Shown here in pieces: positions 55,485-55,969 of a stretch of DNA of 55,969 nucleotides. Positions within the stretch are counted from its first letter, which is position 1. Each line of letters starts with the position of its first letter. Position numbers and translations under genes: made by a program. The notes below the pieces were generated by a model. That model was not told the DNA's origin and did no database searches. It saw only the letters and a program-made list of their open reading frames with translations. Source of the stretch: Rhodoplanes elegans (lineage in GTDB: Bacteria > Pseudomonadota > Alphaproteobacteria > Rhizobiales > Xanthobacteraceae); assembly GCF_016653355.1 (NCBI RefSeq), contig NZ_NHSK01000097.1, positions 1-55,969 of the forward strand, read 5' to 3'.

Positions 55485-55560
55485 GATCTGCCCGGCGCGG
55501 CGCGGGCCGGGCCGTCAGCGACGTACCCCCGACGACGGCTGTCCACCGACGTCGCTCCGC

Positions 55561-55790
55561 GCTCCGCTCATCCCCGCGAAGGCGGGGATCCAGAGCCCCG
55601 TTCCGTGACGCACCTGAGTCCCCGCCTTCGCGCTACGGGATGCACACATCTCAGAAAGCTGAGAAGTTTCAGTGAGGGGCAAACACGCCGGCTGCCCCCT
55701 CCGCCGTCGTCGCCGGGCTTGACCCGGCGACCCATCTCGCTGCGAGAGAGTGCTTTCAGGCGAAGGCGATGGATGCGCGGGTCGAGCCCC
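55561..55790. repeat. Intergenic repeats, families F and E
   Basis: 55561-55640 carries GCTCATCCCCGCGAAGGCGGGGATCCAGAG and CCCCGCCTTCGCGC. 55705-55790 has CGTCGCCGGGCTTGACCCGGCGAC and a diverged partner. No gene in 55485-55846. Confidence 0.75.
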
Positions 55791-55846
55791 ATAGGCGCTA
55801 AGATAAGGGGATTCCCGTCGGACCCGGGATGTGATTCAAGCTGGAG

Positions 55847-55969
55847 ATGGCAAGGAACCATCTTGATTCGACCGAGTGGGATCGGCTCGTCGAGGGGCTC
55901 GGTGGTGAAGCGGCACTGACCGCGTCGGCTCGGGAGCTGAAGGCGTTCGTGCGCGCCCGCGGGATTCGC
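55847..55969 (+). CDS. IS4-like transposase, N-terminal fragment cut by window end
   Basis: Open from the ATG at 55847 to the last base, giving 41 residues. TASARELKAFVRARGIR near the end resembles the N-terminal region of IS4-family transposases, which often reads ASARxxxAFxRARG. A GGAG ribosome site precedes the ATG closely. The rest lies outside the window. The end of the mobile element is probably between 55780 and 55846. Low-length evidence, so moderate confidence. Confidence 0.6.
   Translation, partial: MARNHLDSTEWDRLVEGLGGEAALTASARELKAFVRARGIR

Overview
The window is GC-rich DNA from an alphaproteobacterium, most likely of the order Hyphomicrobiales (the Bradyrhizobium/Rhodopseudomonas/Rhodoplanes side). 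The evidence is a fixR-nifA pair, a NifA with the oxygen-sensing four-cysteine linker of rhizobial NifA, many intergenic palindromic repeats and tripartite tricarboxylate (Tct/Bug) transport genes. Two adjacent genes recognised as rquA (rhodoquinone synthesis), next to nitrogen-fixation genes, would fit a rhodoquinone-making purple non-sulfur diazotroph such as Rhodoplanes. That genus is an inference. No rRNA, tRNA or CRISPR array was seen.

Layout. (1) 1-7.7 kb, minus strand: a nif block. fixR-nifA is transcribed toward a second operon nifB-fdxN-LRV/FeS protein-nifZ-nifT-SIR2-like gene. Both operons have a sigma54-type -24/-12 element and two perfect TGT-N10-ACA NifA sites upstream. (2) 8-15.4 kb: a thiamine-diphosphate enzyme behind a LacI-type operator palindrome, a membrane-anchored alpha/beta hydrolase carrying a palindrome inside its coding sequence, a translationally coupled amidohydrolase and Ldh-type dehydrogenase pair, and a CBS-BON protein. 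(3) 15.6-17.3 kb: tandem rquA paralogues. (4) 17.5-22.5 kb: a TIGR02444-type protein, an enoyl-CoA hydratase relative, a gamma-glutamyltransferase and a chemoreceptor. (5) 22.8-32.1 kb: a probable catabolic region, with TctC, CocE-type hydrolase, TctB, TctA and two cupins on minus and a tightly coupled dehydrogenase-cupin-hydratase operon on plus. (6) 32.4-39.3 kb: cstA-ybdD and a ferric-iron-type ABC transporter. (7) 39.4-45.1 kb: tldD, three small proteins of unknown function, an LVIVD-repeat secreted protein and a DMT exporter. (8) 45.2-51.4 kb: 3-hydroxyacyl-CoA dehydrogenase, etfA, etfB, cobalamin adenosyltransferase, a HIG1-like small membrane protein, and a PLP enzyme coupled to an NAD-binding epimerase-like protein. 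(9) 51.7-55.97 kb: a host-attachment-type protein, a large sensor with GGDEF and EAL domains, and the start of an IS4-like transposase cut by the window end.

How the parts fit: under low oxygen NifA with sigma54 would activate its own fixR-nifA operon and the nifB operon. NifB makes the cofactor precursor with help from the FdxN-type ferredoxin. ETF and rhodoquinone genes fit a lifestyle that shifts between respiratory and anaerobic or fermentative electron flow. At least six families of intergenic inverted repeats fill most spaces between genes.
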